Positions 62,715-64,000 of a DNA stretch of 64,000 nucleotides are shown here, piece after piece. Position numbers and translations under genes: made by a program. Location: the NCBI GenBank assembly GCA_017983675.1, contig JAGOAZ010000001.1, positions 131,968 to 195,967 on the forward strand, read 5' to 3'. The first letter of the stretch is position 1; the number at the start of each line of letters is the position of its first letter. This DNA is from Fluviicola sp. (lineage in GTDB: Bacteria > Bacteroidota > Bacteroidia > Flavobacteriales_D > Crocinitomicaceae). The notes beneath the pieces are model-generated. The model saw only the letters and a list, made by a program, of their open reading frames with translations, did no database searches and was not told where the DNA came from.

Positions 62715-62964
62715 ATCCAAAACTTCGAAGTTCGATCTAAAAAAGGGTCGCCTTATGAAATGAATGAGAGCAGTGAACTGAAGCAAGGGCACCATGACGG
62801 AAGCCGACGCTTTTGTTAGCGAAGCGAGAAAGCAAAGGATCACCGGCAAGGTCTTGCCTTCAGGAATGGAACGAAATGAAGTTCATACAGCGACGAGCTT
62901 TCTTTTGCCAACTTTTCTTTGGCGGGCAAAGAAAAGTGGAGAATATTAATTTAATAAAATTACT
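62715..62964. other. Structured non-coding stretch with 11-bp hairpin
   Basis: A GC-richer stretch (62750-62880) with AGCGAAGCGAGAAAGC, ACCGGCAAGG and similar phrases that recur between genes in Bacteroidota mobile DNA. It ends in a perfect 11-bp hairpin ACTTTTCTTTG / CAAAGAAAAGT (62911-62921, 62927-62937). It may be a REP-like element or structured RNA. No CDS is supported. Confidence 0.45.
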
Positions 62965-63591
62965 ATGCTTGAAAAATGTTATATCCTTATCGATGGTTGT
63001 CGACAATTCGACTTCCTCACCTGCGTGCGCTACCTCAATTACCTTGGCCGACAAAAATACGGGCACAATTTTCACTTGCGCCCTGCCGACAAATTAATTT
63101 TGCACAAATTGATTTCGTATGCCATTTCCTCGGAAGAACAGTGCGAAGTGCATGATCTTGATTTGAAGAAAGGCATTTTATTAACGGGTCCAGTTGGTTG
63201 TGGAAAAACATCATTAATGACCTTGTTGCAAGCGTTCATGTATAATTTTCAGCGTTACCAAGTAAAAGAAACACGACAGATTGCTGCAGAATTTAACAAA
63301 GATGGTTTTGAAGTAATCCACAAATACGGCATGCGCGAAAAAGCATTTTGCTTAGATGATTTAGGAGTGGAGCACACCACCAAACACTTCGGGAACGAAT
63401 GCAATACCGTTGCTGAAATTCTGCTGCAACGCTATGATTTATTTGCCAATCAGGGAATTGTCACCCATGCAACCACCAATTTGAATGCTGATGAATTAGA
63501 GGGCATTTACGGTATTCGTGTCCGTTCGCGTTTACGTTCCATGTTCAATCTAGTCACATTCCCCAGCGATACAACCGACAAACGCAAGTAG
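62965..63591 (+). CDS. P-loop ATPase, DnaC/IstB-like
   Basis: A 208-residue ATPase with Walker A TGPVGCGKTS (near 78), Walker B AFCLDDLGVE, and sensor/Arg region THATTNLNADELEGIYGIRVRSRLRSM. This fits the AAA+ DnaC/IstB group of helicase loaders, found in many Bacteroidota elements beside the preceding conserved protein; the pair may load the host helicase to replicate the element. The first 60 residues have no recognised domain. Confidence 0.85.
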   Translation: MLEKCYILIDGCRQFDFLTCVRYLNYLGRQKYGHNFHLRPADKLILHKLISYAISSEEQCEVHDLDLKKGILLTGPVGCGKTSLMTLLQAFMYNFQRYQVKETRQIAAEFNKDGFEVIHKYGMREKAFCLDDLGVEHTTKHFGNECNTVAEILLQRYDLFANQGIVTHATTNLNADELEGIYGIRVRSRLRSMFNLVTFPSDTTDKRK

Positions 63592-63605
63592 TAATCCATC
63601 CTGTT

Positions 63606-63684
63606 GGATTACTCGTAAGGATTACTCGTGAGTGATCCTAGTGAGCAATCCTCGTGAGTAGTAAGGATTACTCGTGAGTGATCC
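63606..63684. repeat. Short direct and palindromic repeats upstream of the amidase gene
   Basis: GGATTACTCGT occurs three times (63606-63616, 63619-63629, 63665-63675). A 22-bp identical direct repeat (63617-63638, 63663-63684) is itself nearly palindromic (GGATTACTC GT GAGTGATCC). Possibly operators or a terminator region. Confidence 0.65.
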
Positions 63685-63713
63685 ATTAACAAATCCCATA
63701 AAACAATCAAAAA

Positions 63714-64000
63714 ATGAAAACAAAACTCCCAAAACTAGACACGACAAAAATCGTTCAAGTTCGTTTGAAAGAAACCCAATATTACCAAGAAGAGTTTCCC
63801 AAGAAACAAATCGTGATTCACCACACCGTTTCCAATGGCAATGCAAAGAATGTTGTCACATGGTGGGGAAAAACACCTGCTCGAATTGGGGTTGCTTTCG
63901 TTATCGATCGTGAAGGAATCATCCACCAGTGTTTCAGTTCCAAACATTGGGCGCATCATTTAGGCATCAAGTGCGCGAAAAACAAACAATTGAATCAACA
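63714..64000 (+). CDS. N-acetylmuramoyl-L-alanine amidase, truncated by window end
   Basis: The first 95 residues of an amidase_2/PGRP-type enzyme: KKQIVIHHTVSNGNAKNVVTWW with a zinc-ligand His pair and IGVAFVIDREGIIHQCFSSKHWAHHLG. It cleaves the amide between MurNAc and the stem peptide. No signal peptide is seen. It is a phage-lysis-type or conjugation-associated lysin on element 2. The end lies outside the window. Confidence 0.88.
   Translation, partial: MKTKLPKLDTTKIVQVRLKETQYYQEEFPKKQIVIHHTVSNGNAKNVVTWWGKTPARIGVAFVIDREGIIHQCFSSKHWAHHLGIKCAKNKQLNQ

Larger units (their letters stand above)
54832..64000. mobile_element. Integrative element 2 (right end outside the window)
   Basis: A second integrase follows the second copy of the tRNA end, in the same orientation as in element 1, then RteC-like, McrBC, HTH, replication-type and ATPase genes and an amidase. 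The order is like conjugative-transposon-type islands of Bacteroidota (RteC is a CTnDOT regulator). Base composition matches the chromosome better than element 1 does. The far attachment site must lie beyond 64,000. Confidence 0.8.

Noticed and set aside
62361..62849. Minus-strand frame of 162 codons over the replication-type gene
   Set aside because: Phe-rich antisense of a Lys/Asn-rich coding region; no family features.
63606..63684. CRISPR-like array
   Set aside because: The repeats are few, unequal in spacing and without regular spacers; no cas gene is near.

Overview
The window is chromosomal DNA of a member of the Bacteroidota, most likely Flavobacteriales; a Fluviicola/Crocinitomicaceae-like bacterium is my guess, held with low to moderate confidence. 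The signs are a fused lpxC/fabZ gene between lpxD and lpxA, a menaquinone cluster, two proteins with type IX secretion (T9SS) C-terminal domains, a TonB-dependent receptor, DUF4836, DUF5777 and MbnP-type lipoproteins, promoters of the TTG-N19-TAnnTTTG type, and no clear Shine-Dalgarno sites.

Core region, 1-47,183. Two minus-strand tRNAs (Leu, Gly) are followed by a membrane phosphoglycerol-transferase-like enzyme, a solute:sodium symporter, an alternative GlmU, Lon, and a T9SS-exported protein. Then come a hotdog thioesterase, menF and menD, a TerC-led operon and thioredoxin. Lipid A genes lpxD-lpxC/fabZ-lpxA precede rlmD. A glycan-priming sugar transferase and a lipoprotein follow on the minus strand, then tRNA-His. 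A four-gene MbnP (copper-type) operon follows, then minus-strand thioredoxin/DUF6132, a tricorn-like protease, yidD with a lytic transglycosylase, and a TonB receptor with two msrB genes and DUF4836. A five-gene operon (choice-of-anchor-V cytochrome-like protein, small c-type cytochrome, membrane protein, YceI, DUF5777 barrel) leads to accA and ispE, a Pro-rich von Willebrand D protein, and a nitroreductase/pirin pair.

Accessory region, 47,118-64,000. tRNA-Asp (47,107-47,183) is the integration site of two integrative elements in tandem. Element 1 (47,118-54,895) lies between two identical 64-bp copies of the tRNA 3' part. It carries a tyrosine recombinase, a possible winged-helix protein, an XRE regulator, a RadC-like protein and a minus-strand cluster of six unrecognised genes: four membrane or membrane-anchored proteins and two paralogous soluble proteins. 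It is very AT-rich and almost devoid of CpG. The regulator's palindromic operator overlaps one promoter of the cluster and half of it recurs at another, so the cluster looks like one regulon. This is the best candidate for an undescribed system here.

Element 2 starts at 54,832 and runs off the window. It carries a second tyrosine recombinase with four repeated sites up to its start codon, an RteC-like regulator, a McrBC restriction system, two excisionase/HTH-type proteins behind a duplicated ~100-bp repeat, a replication-type conserved protein, a P-loop ATPase and a truncated N-acetylmuramoyl-L-alanine amidase. Its base composition resembles the chromosome. All statements come from reading the sequence; no search or alignment program was run.
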